From positions 22,748,629 to 22,812,628 of the forward strand of contig OX393564.1 of the NCBI GenBank assembly GCA_947652115.1: 64,000 nt of DNA. The letters run 5' to 3'. Below, in pieces: positions 33,405-43,881 of the stretch. The stretch's first letter is position 1, and every line of letters begins with the position of its first letter. The notes below the pieces were generated by a model. It was given only the letters and a program-made list of their open reading frames with translations. It was not told the origin of the DNA and searched no databases. The position numbers and the translations under genes were made by a program. Source of the DNA: Blastomussa wellsi (Eukaryota > Cnidaria > Anthozoa > Scleractinia > Plerogyridae).

Positions 33405-33869
33405 CAATTCAGCTTAGGAACTGATCTGGGAGTCAACGACCCCCCCCCCCCCCTCCCGCCCCGTCCCCCAAACAATATCCAGTTTCAGAACGTCGCTTTG
33501 CCTCCGGCTAATCCGCGACATCTACTCGCCATTTTGTTCGTTTACATTAAGCTCATATGCATATGGCAGATAGAAACGATCGATAGCTATCTCTGTAAAT
33601 TTCGCGCGGTTATCCATCCGATGTGTTGCGTGCCGTACCCTACATACATACGAACATACATACTTTATTTGGTATAGCTAGTTCCAGTCTCCGAAGCGCG
33701 TCCAACAAAAACATGGCGGGCACAAACACGTGCAATCATGATGCAATTTCTGGATCGCTTTGATTTTTGTCCACAAGGCTATTTTCTGACACCTTGTAAG
33801 CTTCAGTAGCTTTTTTATGGTGCTAGCAGTAGGTTAAATCCACAAATTCTGAAATTCGGGCTTTTTATA

Positions 33870-36800
33870 ATGGATACATCAACGAAAGTACTGAAGATTG
33901 AACAACAAAGTTCAAACGAAAACCGGATGGACGGTATGTGAAGCATTTAATTTACAAACTTATGCAAAGAAAACTTTTGTTCTTTAACTCTGCCCGCTTG
34001 AAAAAGCAGCAACTCACATTTGCCTTGTTTCTGAATAACTTGAAGCATTTTGATTTAGACAGTTCCCCAGGTCTTGATTGCATCCTAAATTCTGCTGTCA
34101 TTTCTCTGAAAAGTGGAAATGTGATTGCTCTTCCAACTGACACGATCTATGGCGTTGCGGCACTCGCTCAGTCAACTGAAGCTGTTACCAAACTCTATGA
34201 AATCAAGAAGCGACACGAGGAAAAACCTGTTGCTATATGTGTTGGGAGATTGGAAGATGTTTATAAGTAAGACTATTTTATTGATGTGTAAAGCTTAATA
34301 ATTTCTCTCACCCTCCCCCCACCCCTCCCCCAGGGGGGGTACTCAAAATATTCATGACGGGGGGGTCCGACGTATTTTTTTGGGGTTAAAATTTACATGC
34401 TCGGTATTTTTTTGGGTCGAAAAATCTGTCACGTATTTTTTTGGGTCTTGAAAAAAATTGTGTATTTTTTTGGGTTATAAATTTTGTCGCGATCAGTAGA
34501 TCAGAAAAATATTCATTCGAAATATTTTGTTAATAGTATAAAGAAGACAATACAATGTAATTTGCAATCTTGTTTATTTCTCTTTTCTCTATGACTCATT
34601 TAAATGATGTCCATCAAAGTCTTTCGTGTCACTTGAGCTGCTCCCCGGGAGCTGTGCATCACCACGGTTTATCATTACTTGCACGTGTAATCCCTTTTGC
34701 TTTAGAGCGCGCTCAATTTCCTTAGCTCGGATTCTGCTCGTCTTGAATGTGACCTCCACTGGAACATTTATTCCTCCCCCGACACGCCAACGACCTCCAG
34801 GATCATTGAAAGGTTCTCCAGTGACTTGAAGAGACACTAACGGACATATCAATTTCATTAGCTTATAGGTGCAAAATTGTGCATTAGAAGGTTCTGTTTG
34901 ATTGAATAAATCCAAATTGAGGTCTTAAAGTCGTGTATTTTTTTGGGTATGAAATTTTGTGCCATGTATTTTTTTGGGTCTAAAATTTCAGGGTCGTGTA
35001 TTTTTTTGGGTTTGCAGTACGAGGCTCCGTCGGACCCCCCCCGTCATGTATTATTTTGAGTACCCCCCCTGGGACCCCTCCTCAAGGATGACAGGAATCT
35101 GAACCCTAATTTGTTGTTGGCGCCCTTTGAAAAAAGAAATCCGAAGGGTTTATTAAAAAAAAATAAAAAATATCTGAAGGGTCCAAATTGTAGGCTTCCT
35201 TTGAAGAAAAATCCTTATGTCCCATGCAATTTTGTTGAGGCAACCTGGCAGAATGGGGCTACCGAGAACAACAATAATTTCAATTCAATTCAATTTATTT
35301 CAACATCACCTAGTGGTCAGAAATTGAACCCACGACTTACAGATTTCAAGTCCAACACTCTAACCACCTGGCCACACTGCCTCCACTAACATCAGGGCAT
35401 CATTATTATTAGCACAGTGTTACGCAATCTTGATCTTCTTGTCAGTGATTATTAACTGGCGAGGTAAATAAGGTTGCTATAGTAAATTCACAAACACCGC
35501 TTGGATATCAGACTTGCTTAATGTACAGTTTGAGTTGGTTTGGCATAGTTCCAGCTACAAAAAAGAGTAGGGATGGGGTATTGGTGGAAAGGTGAAAAGA
35601 AAAGAAATAAGGATGGCTTTGAATGATGAAGATACAGATACTTGAAAACATTAGGCTAGTAAATTTCAAGATGTTCCATCCATCAAAGTGCTCCTTTATA
35701 ATAAAAAGTTTGACTCCACAAACATCCTCCTTTATTTCTTTGTATCAGATGGGGGAAGGTGACTGTAAGTCGAGAAATTCTCCAAGACCTGCTTCCTGGC
35801 CCAGTGACTCTTGTATTTGAACGAACTGAACAGTTAAATCGTGGATTGAACCCAACTACAAGTCTGGTGGGAATTAGAATTCCAGATCACCATTTTGTTC
35901 AGCAGCTGAGTTTAAGGTGCGAAGAACCACTTGCTCTGACAAGTGCAAATGTGAGCACTGTTGGGCAGAGCAGTTTAAAAATTGAGGTAAGCAATGCAAT
36001 TGCCACATGTGCCTTGTAAAATTATGTCTTTTCCATGAATGTTCAAAAGTGAAGATCCTCCTTACAATGTCAATATATATCTAGGTGGGCAAGTGAGGAG
36101 AATATGATATTGGTAATGATAACAATTAGTGATAATAATATAATACTAGCAATGGTACTTCAGTGCATTTAACAAAGATCATCAGCTAGCTGTTTTCATG
36201 CGTTGCGGTCTACTTTTTGCCCTTATCATGCATTAACCCTTTGCTACCCTTTACATGGATGTTATTTCTAGTGCTTTTCAATTGTTAACCAATGAGTATA
36301 ATCCTAGAAATTTATTCTATTTAGTTTATTCCACTATGACTCAAATTAATGTAAAGAGTAAACTGTAGGATATAAACAAATATTTAGCTTGTACTGATTT
36401 TTTAGGAATTCAAGGAAATTTGGTCAAAGCTTGATCTAATTCTTGATGGTGGAGTGATAGGACTGACTGAACAATGCCGCAAAGGGTCAACTGTTGTCAA
36501 CTTGTCAGTTCCTGGCAAGTTTTCCATTATCAGGGAAGGCAGGTAAAGATCAAGCCAAAAACCCTGTGTTCTTACTATTTTAAAATACAAACATAACATT
36601 AAAATATGTACATGCACATAATTAACAAGCCTGTTAACATCGAGAATTAACTCGAAGGTAATTTATATTAGATACTGTAATCCAACTGAGCATTAGTCCT
36701 AAAAACAAAATTGAGAATATGGGAGGCAAAGAAAAATTCTTTTCAAGTGTCACTGGGATTTGAACCCATGACCTCTGGATTAGATTATTAAATTGCTCTA

Positions 36801-37159
36801 TGTACTGAGCTACAGGGCTGCCAGGCAGGAGCAGGTCAGGGTAAATCAGATGGTAAATCGTAATTATACTCTACACTGCTTGTCGTAGGTAAATTACTGT
36901 TAACAAATAAATTTTAAGTTACTATCCTTTCACAACCAGTGCAATGTAAGACAAAAGGGCGGCAATTATCATTCAAGGACCCCATCTTTAGATTTTGGAC
37001 AGCGGTCCTGGCCATCTTGTACTTGAGCCTCACCCTGGATTTTACACTGTCAAATCATGCTTAATTTACACAATTTTATTTCATTTATTCTCCAGTGCCT
37101 ATGACCAGACAGTCAACATTCTTTGTGGCAAATATGGACTTGAGGATTGCTCTAGCTGA
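33870..37159 (+). CDS. YRDC: YRDC, threonylcarbamoyl-AMP synthase
   Basis: Five exons: 33870-33933, 34059-34266, 35749-35986, 36406-36542, 37096-37159 (TGA), giving about 236 residues. The YrdC/Sua5 fold is clear: SLKSGNVIALPTDTIYGV (PTDT 47-50), KKRHEEKPVAICVGR, LQDLLPGPVTLVFERTE, LNPTTSLVGIRIPDH, EPLALTSANVS, GSTVVNLS and FSIIREG. The enzyme makes threonylcarbamoyl-AMP from threonine, bicarbonate and ATP for t6A37 of ANN-decoding tRNAs, in cytosol and mitochondria. Exon 2 could instead start at 34071 (CCCCAG acceptor), which also keeps frame and removes four residues. No long mitochondrial presequence is seen, and the protein is shorter than human YRDC at the N terminus. Introns 2 and 4 carry SINE-like copies. 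Confidence 0.94.
34331..35071. mobile_element. Element with G-tract inverted ends and internal GTATTTTTTTGGGT arrays
   Basis: The left terminus CAGGGGGGGTACTCAAAATA and the right terminus (TATTTTGAGTACCCCCCCTG) are inverted repeats extending through ATTCATGACGGGGGGGTCCG / CGGACCCCCCCCGTCATG. Just inside each end are three or more copies of GTATTTTTTTGGGT in the same orientation. The 741-bp body also carries an unrecognised minus-strand ORF. It lies in YRDC intron 2. Confidence 0.85.
34589..34915 (-). CDS. Unrecognised 108-residue ORF inside the G-tract element
   Basis: A complete ATG-to-stop ORF on the minus strand, placed centrally between the motif arrays. The composition looks protein-like (VPVEVTFKTSRIRAKEIERA, GLHVQVMINRGD) and includes a possible small alpha/beta unit, but I recognise no family, transposase motif or signal peptide. 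It could be a captured exon or chance. Confidence 0.3.
   Translation of the reverse strand: MDLFNQTEPSNAQFCTYKLMKLICPLVSLQVTGEPFNDPGGRWRVGGGINVPVEVTFKTSRIRAKEIERALKQKGLHVQVMINRGDAQLPGSSSSDTKDFDGHHLNES
35275..35390 (-). mobile_element. tRNA-derived SINE-like copy in YRDC intron 2
   Basis: On the minus strand TGGCCAGGTGGTTAGAGTG (A box, 35356-35374) precedes GTGGGTTCAATTTC (B box, 35320-35333) at tRNA-like spacing. A tail of AAATTGAATTGAATTGAA type follows. Confidence 0.75.
36543..37095 (+). other. YRDC intron 4
   Basis: 553-bp intron that contains the tRNA-like copy at 36750-36825. The neighbouring intron 3 (35987-36405) is AT-rich with nothing recognised. Confidence 0.6.
36750..36825 (-). 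mobile_element. tRNA-like pseudogene or SINE head in YRDC intron 4
   Basis: The minus strand reads GGCAGCCCTGTAGCTCAGTA, then an A box TAGCTCAGTACATAGAGC (36795-36812) and a consensus B box GGGTTCAAATCCC (36755-36767). The acceptor ends do not pair as in an intact tRNA and the anticodon arm is poor (AATTTAATAATCTAATCC), so I call it a SINE or tRNA pseudogene. Confidence 0.65.
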
Positions 37160-37545
37160 CAATGATGTGTAAAAATTGAATTGAAAATAATTCTATGCCT
37201 GGGGGTTTATGTGTGTCAGTTTGATAACATTTTATTCCAATTTGCACTTTTTATATACTTCAAATATAATATGGTACTATACCAATATTTATTAGCACCG
37301 GTAGTTATGTAATATTGACTGTAATAGTAGTAATCTCACCATAATCGGTGCCTCCTGGCATCTGAAGAATGGTAGTCAAAAAAGGTAAAATAATGGTAGA
37401 ATCAACAAAACCTGAATATTCTAAGCAAGATCCTGACAATCTTGCCAAGAACTCGACAATCTTGCTGTGATTACAGAGATCTCAGCAAAATCTTGGCAAA
37501 ATTTTTGTAATGGAAAATGTGTAGCTGCAGTTTTTCTTTAGTTGT

Positions 37546-37551
37546 AATAAA
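37546..37551 (+). terminator. Candidate YRDC poly(A) signal
   Basis: AATAAA about 390 nt after the YRDC stop; a second AATAAA lies near 37668. Confidence 0.45.
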
Positions 37552-39636
37552 ATGGGATATTTTCATATTTTTTCATTAATAACACACATGGAGCTCTGTC
37601 AGTTTCATTATTATTTTACATTTCTTCTTATTTTACTTCATTTACTATTTCCCATTATTTAATAGGAATAAAATAATGCACATTTGGTCATACACCAGCA
37701 CAAAAAAGTAGATCAAACTTTCAAAATTAAGTGAATCAATGTACTACCCGGATTGTATTACCCAATCTGACTGCTTGCATGGCACGAAAAGTTGGCTCTA
37801 ACCCATACCTTTAACCAGGAGTAAAGGTGGTAAAGGCCTTTTTTGCCAAACCTTCACCCTACGATCAAAGGCGGCAAAGGCCGTCAAAGATAGTGCGCTT
37901 TTGACGTTTATCAGAAGTATGTCAAAGCTAAGTGAAATGTGTCTTTGGCTTTTGCAAAGGTGCGTCAAATCTGTTATAACTTTGACGCCCGTCAAATCTC
38001 AGGCAAAGGCAATGTCAGTGGACATTTTTACCATTTGTGTCAAAGATGGTCATTTGTCGCACTTTTGACTCGAATGAACAGTTGGACAAATCCAATTTTT
38101 CATGCTGTGTTGTAGATAGATAATTTTAGTTCAATCCCACAATGTTGATTTAAAATAATAAACAATGACCAGCTGTACATTCATTGCTATAAAATATAAT
38201 GAATAGTCTGATGACTTGTGTTTGTGCCCTGGTAAACGTTGTAACCTGTTTTCACTTGTTTCAAGCCAGCTTCCTTTAAGTTGAACCACTGTTTTCTGTT
38301 CAATGTTCAAAAGTGAGCAAATTTGCAGAACTAATTGAAAAAATAAAATAATTAGAAAAATCTCTGTTGTTATATGTATATTGCAAACAAAAGAGCAAAC
38401 ATGGAAGATTTCACTCAAAAATTTAATAAGAATAGTTTATTCACTCTAACACGCAGTGCAATCTAAATGTGGTGGAACAACTACCTGTTGCACTATTGAG
38501 AACATGTTAGCTCTACAGAGACAACTGGTATCACTTAGTGATTTACAAATAGCACCAGAGACTCATTTTGAATTCTACATGTTCAATGCTCTCAATCTTA
38601 TGCTGTGAACAATAGGAAAGTAAATAAAGGCCAAACTAAATAACTTCTTGCAATCCTTTCCAATGCCTTTCATTTTAAAACTTCTCTAGGTAGCTATTGG
38701 CACTCAACAAGCAATTAATACTTACATTGCGAGTATTTGAACTAGACCACTTGGAACAAAAGTAAGCAATCAACACGCTAATTGAGAACGCATGTTGGTG
38801 ACATTTTACATGTAAGCAAACCAACAACGTTGAAGAATACAAACAATAGCTCTTTTAAACAAAATTTAGAGGACAGACCTTGTGGGAAACTCTGAAATTG
38901 TTTTTTGTTAGTTTTGTTCATGCCAAATTTTTCTAGCAAAATTCATAATTATGATAATTAAGAATGGGATCTGTAGAGTGTATGCAGTATAGTGGAGTAG
39001 TTGGTATGTAGGTGAAAAAGACTTATTTGCCTTTGCTTGGTTGCAAAATTTATTGTGGAGCTGTTTTCTATATGCTTTAACATCATTGGTCTGTTTATGC
39101 CATCCATTGTTCTCAATTAATCTTTTGATTGGTCAACTTTCTCCCAAGGGACCTCGTTTGAGTAGGTACACCATGAACTCAACAAATAAAGCTTCAAAGT
39201 CTATTATTCAGTAACTGACAAATTAGACTACAAGCAGTCCCTTTTTTCTTTGCTCATTGCGCATGAAGTGAATAAATCTGGTTGTGCAAAATTTGAGTGC
39301 TTCACACTCAACAGACTTAGGAAACGGGGCTTCTCATACAGTCTGGTGACAAATTCCTCATTTCATGATCCACACACAATATTAAATGCTGGCTTAAATG
39401 ATAAATTGCTTTATCAATAAAGGGCAAAATTACTGAGCGCTGATTGGTTGAGAGAGAGGGCATTTTTTCTTAATCTAGGGCATTTTTAGTAATCAAGAGA
39501 GGGCATGATTACCTGTTAATGATTGGCTAATCCGTTAATTGCTGTAGCGCTAAACAGGCTTCCCAGATAAAAATAGACTACGCGCGTGATTTTCCTTCGT
39601 ATAAATTTTGCTTTTTATTGATAAACAAGTAATCCC

Positions 39637-39779
39637 ATGAGACCTCGTACTATTGAGGATTAATTGCACTTGAGTTTTCAAAATTTTCCAAATTGCCCTC
39701 GTCGCTTCGCGACTCGGGCAATTTTGGAAAATTTTGAAAACTCTCGTGCAATTAATCCTTAATAGTACTTGGCCTCATG
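39637..39779. repeat. 143-bp palindrome
   Basis: Left arm CATGAGACCTCGTACTATTG..TTTTCAAAATTTTCCAAATT; the right arm is its near complement, ending AATAGTACTTGGCCTCATG. The centre is GTCGCTTCGCGAC near 39710. Probably a foldback MITE. Confidence 0.85.
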
Positions 39780-40599
39780 TGATTACCTATACAAATACCA
39801 ACCACAGTTAACTCCATCCAATTGGCACATTCCTACTTCTTGTAACTCTATCATTGAAGCTGGAATGTGAATAAGGTCCTACATTTTGGCCATTTACTCA
39901 CCTCCTAAAGAGAGTTCTTTTGTGTTAAGTCACCTCATCTCAGCCTGTTCTACATACCATACCAAATTATGCTACTTGAGAACGTTTCTGATTAAATTTT
40001 AACATCTTTTTGCTGGCTTCTATTTGAACATACCAATCAAAACTCTCAAAGGCGGAGTCTGACATGTTAAATTACCAAATCCACCCTTGTGGGCAAATTA
40101 TTGCATTTTGATTGCCAATGTGAAATGACAAAACCTTCCTAGGTAGCAAATATTATGGTAAGGTGTGTCACACTGTAAACCTTGCCCACTTAAGATAAAT
40201 TATTTAAAATAGCCACATGAAGGGTGTAAGTGCATGTGAAGTACAAAAACCAAGTCAGGCCTTGGTGCAGAGGTGAAACAATGCTGTCTTGATAAATTAT
40301 CAAACTTGTTGAAAATACCAGTCATTGGGTTATATTCCAAACCAATCAACAAGTGGTACCTTAGGAGTAAAAAAACCATGTAGGCGTGTGAGAAACAATG
40401 CTACCGGATATACCAACGTGCCCAACAGTACTAATCGAACCAAACTGAATGTTAAGTTATTTGAACTTATTGCCCAATCCCTCAATTGGGTTTGGTAATC
40501 AAACTCAATCTTACCAAAATTTTGAGCAAATAAACGTACTCAAATGGTTGATTGGGTTTGCAAATTTTAGATTTTCAGAAAGTGCTTGATTGAGTTAAA

Positions 40600-40746
40600 T
40601 AGACCAATTCCGATATATTAATATACAAACATGTCGCCAAAGCTTGCGGGAATAAAACAAAAGAGTTTGCATCAAGGCTTAGGGATGAATAAATAATTTG
40701 TTTTGGTTTAGTCCCCCAAGCCTTGGTGTGATGTAAAATTGGTCTA
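40600..40746. mobile_element. 147-bp element with TAGACCAATT ends
   Basis: TAGACCAATT at the left and AATTGGTCTA at the right are exact inverted repeats. CCAAAGCTTGCGGGAATAAA also mirrors TTTGGTTTAGTCCCCCAAGC inside. It lies about 80 bp downstream of the minus-strand DHHC gene's stop. Confidence 0.7.
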
Positions 40747-40827
40747 TCGCATTCAAAAAGTTGGGAAATAGAGCCCTAATCAAACCGAATCATTAGATTC
40801 GATTATTAACATCAGGCAATATTGTAT

Positions 40828-41853
40828 TCACAAGTCTTTGAGTGGCAAGTCATTTTCCACGTCAACTGGGCAGGGCACAAAAAATTTCCACCACTGACTT
40901 TTCTTCCTGAGAATCAAGTGGATGAAGCGAAACTTCTTTCGTTTGAACACACTGACGTGCCAAATTCGGAGAAGTTCCTGGAATGATGTGGCCTTCGAGA
41001 GGGAGTCGTAGAAATCAACAATTGACATGTCTGCGAGGAGGAGCATGGTCTGGAACAGGAATAATGCTGCTATGAAACAGGTAATACCTACGGTGGGGGC
41101 AAACAATATGGCGTATTCCTGCAATTCTTCGCAACCTTCAGGAATCGTTACATCATCAAAAGTCTTGAACATCGATCCTTCTGGCGGCGAATAGCGATGG
41201 AGGACGCTCAAGTGAGGAATGTTCATCAAAGTGTCTTTGAATTTCTTAACAGCAAAGCCAGACATGCAACTGGCAAATGGGAAGTAGGCAAGGTAACAAG
41301 CGTACAACAGCCCGAAGAATGCATAGCCCAAGAAGGTGTAATAGTAGACATAGTTTCGGCGCCCGATGCAGTTGTTTGTGAAGGGACAGTGGTGGCACAT
41401 CATTTCAACGCATGTGTGACACCAACTGCAGTGATGTGTACCAGCGCTTCGAACGCGCTTGCACTTTACACACATTTGGTAAGATTTTACGAAGCATCTG
41501 TCACGGGTGAATTCGTCCTGGCTTTGTGGATAACCCGGGCAAACGAAGACGGTCATGTAGTAGTTGAAAACAGCGTTAGCCATCATGTAGAGAGTGAAAA
41601 ACGTATGCCACCATCCTAGCAACGACGAGTAAGGGTTTTCGGGAATATGCGCTTCGAGATAAACAAAGAAAAACAGCCACAACAGAGCGGGGAAAATAAT
41701 GCTGATGGGCACGATTTGCAGGTAACTGATCACAGCTCGCGATGGCAACAACGTCTTGAGCTTAGGAAACAGTCTTGGAAGGATCTGGAAAACAAGAGCG
41801 CCTATTACAACCACAACAATACTAACGGTCAAAGCGATCACGATCGTCGCCAT
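40828..41853 (-). CDS. DHHC-CRD membrane protein with CHHC signature (ZDHHC16-like)
   Basis: A single open exon of 341 residues from the ATG at 41853, chosen because MATIVIALTVSIVVVVIGAL begins the first membrane segment and the Kozak context (AAAATGG) is strong; an in-frame ATG at 41943 adds 30 polar residues. About four membrane segments are evident, with VFNYY and CPGYP before the zinc domain. The cysteine-rich domain keeps all CCHC ligands (CVKCKRVRSAGTHHC, CHTC, CHHC, NNCIG), but the catalytic signature reads CHHC, Cys replacing Asp. DHHC proteins S-palmitoylate substrates at Golgi, ER or plasma membrane; Asp assists the first His and Cys. The C-terminal SQWWKFFVP is shared with its head-to-head neighbour. 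The CPGYP and THHC context most resembles ZDHHC16. It is intronless. Confidence 0.88.
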   Translation of the reverse strand: MATIVIALTVSIVVVVIGALVFQILPRLFPKLKTLLPSRAVISYLQIVPISIIFPALLWLFFFVYLEAHIPENPYSSLLGWWHTFFTLYMMANAVFNYYMTVFVCPGYPQSQDEFTRDRCFVKSYQMCVKCKRVRSAGTHHCSWCHTCVEMMCHHCPFTNNCIGRRNYVYYYTFLGYAFFGLLYACYLAYFPFASCMSGFAVKKFKDTLMNIPHLSVLHRYSPPEGSMFKTFDDVTIPEGCEELQEYAILFAPTVGITCFIAALFLFQTMLLLADMSIVDFYDSLSKATSFQELLRIWHVSVFKRKKFRFIHLILRKKSQWWKFFVPCPVDVENDLPLKDL

Positions 41854-41944
41854 TTTGACCAAGTTTCTGAAAGCGCACACTGGTGACCTGGTTACCAGGC
41901 AGTAAACTCGTTCCCAGGTCAAGTCGCGTGATCTATGCTTCAAG
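41854..41944. promoter_or_regulatory. 91-bp bidirectional spacer between two head-to-head DHHC-type genes
   Basis: Only 91 bp separate the chosen start codons. Both starts lie in the same kind of context: CAAGATGGCG on the plus strand and CAAAATGGCG on the minus strand. These also match the core of a YY1-type site (AANATGGCG), which is frequent just at animal transcription and translation starts. No TATA box is seen. Confidence 0.5.
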
Positions 41945-42874
41945 ATGGCGTTTGTTTGGATTATAATTTTGTCTGTGGGACTTATTCAAGGCGTTTTCGT
42001 AATTAGCAGCTTACAAACTCTTTTCCCCCGTGGCTCAAGAAAGACTTGGCTCTATAGGTTTCTCAAAGGATTCCAGATTACGCCTGTCTTGTTTATCTTC
42101 GCTTCAGCAATTTGGTTTTTCTTCATGGAAATTTTACCCATAGAGGTTGTTAACCCGTACTCTTCGTTCCAAGGTATTTGCTACATCATCACTGCGTGTT
42201 ATCTTTGGCTAAACACGGTATTCAACTATTTGGCTGCCATGATTGTTTCTCCGGGCTACCCAGAAACGCGCCAAGAGCTCGAAGAAGACACAGATATTTA
42301 CCTGGAGTCGTTGAAATTCTGCACCAAGTGTTCACGTGTTCGAGACAGAGGTACCCACCACTGCAGTTCGTGCAACTCTTGTGTGATGTTCATGTCGCAT
42401 CACTGCCCCTTTACAAACAACTGTGTTGGTTTGAATAACTTCGCTCACTTCTACTTGTTCCTGTTGCATTGCTGCTTGGGACTTGCATTTTCTGCATATT
42501 GTACTTACACCCCTTTCATGGTTTGCATGCTGAACTATCCATCTTCATACAGAGCTGGAATGTGCAGTGAACTTGGTGACTATGCTGTCATGTTTCTCGT
42601 CGTCAGCTTCCTATTACTTTTTATTTCAATGATGTTTTGCTTTCATACCTTTCTCCTCATTGTTGACTTGTCTATGATCGACTTTTTAAAAACCTGTCAA
42701 AAATTAACTTGCAAGGATTGGTTGAAAGTGATTTTGATGGAAAGGTGTCTGCAAAGGAAGAAAGTTTTGTTGAGGAAGCTTTTGTTGTATAGGAGAGAAA
42801 AATGGTGGAAGTTTTTTATCCCTGGATTCAATGAAATTCCTGAACTTCTTCCACCTGATGAATGCCTTGTGTAA
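41945..42874 (+). CDS. DHHC-CRD membrane protein with SHHC signature (paralogue of the minus-strand neighbour)
   Basis: A single exon of 309 residues starting at CAAGATGGCG. Hydrophobic segments are at about residues 2-25, 44-65, 74-100, 168-190 and 215-245. A cysteine-rich domain follows SPGYP: CTKCSRVRDRGTHHC, CNSCVMFMSHHCP and TNNCVG. The zinc ligands are intact, but the signature is SHHC, Ser in place of the conserved Asp. Like its neighbour it shows CPFTNNC where most relatives have CPWxxNC. It ends with EKWWKFFIP, matching the neighbour's WWKFFVP. The two are therefore inverted duplicates with independent changes at the same residue. Reduced or altered acyltransferase activity, or a scaffold role, is inference. 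An AATAAA lies at 43368. Confidence 0.9.
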   Translation: MAFVWIIILSVGLIQGVFVISSLQTLFPRGSRKTWLYRFLKGFQITPVLFIFASAIWFFFMEILPIEVVNPYSSFQGICYIITACYLWLNTVFNYLAAMIVSPGYPETRQELEEDTDIYLESLKFCTKCSRVRDRGTHHCSSCNSCVMFMSHHCPFTNNCVGLNNFAHFYLFLLHCCLGLAFSAYCTYTPFMVCMLNYPSSYRAGMCSELGDYAVMFLVVSFLLLFISMMFCFHTFLLIVDLSMIDFLKTCQKLTCKDWLKVILMERCLQRKKVLLRKLLLYRREKWWKFFIPGFNEIPELLPPDECLV

Positions 42875-43367
42875 ACCATTTTCAAAACAGTGGATCACAT
42901 GGGAGGTGCTTTGCATTTAATTGAAGTGAGAGGGAGGTGGAAATTGGATAAAAAATATCCCTTTTACTTGAAGGGAAATGTATTAAAATCCCCACAGCCA
43001 AAATTAACTCATCTCCCCTCCCACACACACCAAAAAAGATGCTGAATACGAACCACAAAAATATTCAGAAGTGCTTAAAGGACAAATGAAGAAAAACATA
43101 AATGGTTCGTGTCTACTATGTACCATAAACTTCAGCAGATCTAGTAGTTATTTCCATGACAGCAATATTTGTATCAGTCTCCAGAATGTATGCAATTTAC
43201 TGCCTGCCAGTCAGTGAATATTAAATCAACTGCTTTTTAAACAAGAATCATGCTTGTATTACTATGACATTTTTTAACTGTGAATCTTCTGTTTTTAAAT
43301 ACTTCCAAAAATACCCTGGTCCCAGAGGTTTTTCTTGATTTTTCTAAGCGCCAAAAATCACTGATAA

Positions 43368-43373
43368 AATAAA
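43368..43373 (+). terminator. Candidate poly(A) signal of the SHHC gene
   Basis: AATAAA in GATAAAATAAAACTA, about 490 nt after the stop. Confidence 0.4.
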
Positions 43374-43641
43374 ACTATCCCCCTAGTAGAGAAAAAGTTT
43401 CACTGCCTGAACATTTTCATTTAAAGTAGGTTCAAAATCACGAATCAGCAAAATTATGTCTCCTTAATTCTGAAATGTATATCTGATTGCCCTGTTAAGA
43501 TTTCAAAGGCAGGGGTAATTTTAGCGGCTGTTTGGTATACATGGCACCACTAAAACTATATAACAAGCCAACTGTATCATTAGGATGAAAAAAAAGGAAG
43601 AAAAATTATTCAAAATGCCCATAGGGACAGAAATTATCGCT

Positions 43642-43881
43642 TTAAGGGAGCTACGTTGTCTTTTGTGCACTTTGATTTAGCCTAAATTTGTCAAAATCGT
43701 CATTTCCAATCCGTTTCAATCTCCTCCATCCTCAGCCATCCTTGTTCCATTTTGGTTTAGTATCACTCCTTTGTTTTTCTTCCTTAGAAAGCTATTGTTT
43801 TTAGGTTTCCTAAATTTTAAGGGTAACTTATAATTAGGTTGTTGAAGAAAACACTCAAAATATCGTGACGTAGCTCCTTTA
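43642..43881 (-). mobile_element. MITE family X, copy 3
   Basis: Ends TAAGGGAGCTACGTTGTC and AATATCGTGACGTAGCTCCT. The interior TCCATCCTCAGCCATCCTTG matches copies at 31519 and 32134. It lies about 200 bp upstream of the hnRNP copy A start codon, so it may be part of its promoter region. Confidence 0.85.

Larger units (their letters stand above)
30066..33869. other. HUNK-YRDC intergenic region
   Basis: 3.8 kb with HUNK 3' UTR at the left, a very AT-rich stretch (30880-31300), two copies of MITE family X, a block of TATCCAGTGGATAGCG-type palindromes (about 31900-32000), an 'acttgt' hairpin (33350-33404) and a poly-C run near 33440. No gene is supported. Confidence 0.6.
37160..40827. other. 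YRDC to DHHC-pair intergenic region
   Basis: 3.7 kb: YRDC 3' UTR, a stretch rich in CAAAGG/GTCAAAG motifs (37795-38070), a palindrome (39637-39779) and a small inverted-repeat element (40600-40746). The remainder is AT-rich. No gene is supported. Confidence 0.6.

Noticed and set aside
36750..36825. Functional tRNA gene on the minus strand
   Set aside because: The acceptor stem and anticodon arm do not pair properly; only the A and B boxes are good.
41197..41619. 140-residue plus-strand ORF opposite the CHHC gene
   Set aside because: Exactly antisense to the cysteine-rich domain exon, with no family resemblance.
41854..41943. Upstream ATG at 41943 for the CHHC gene
   Set aside because: It would add 30 polar residues and bring the two genes' starts to within 1 bp. 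The ATG at 41853 directly precedes the first membrane segment in better Kozak context. Not impossible.
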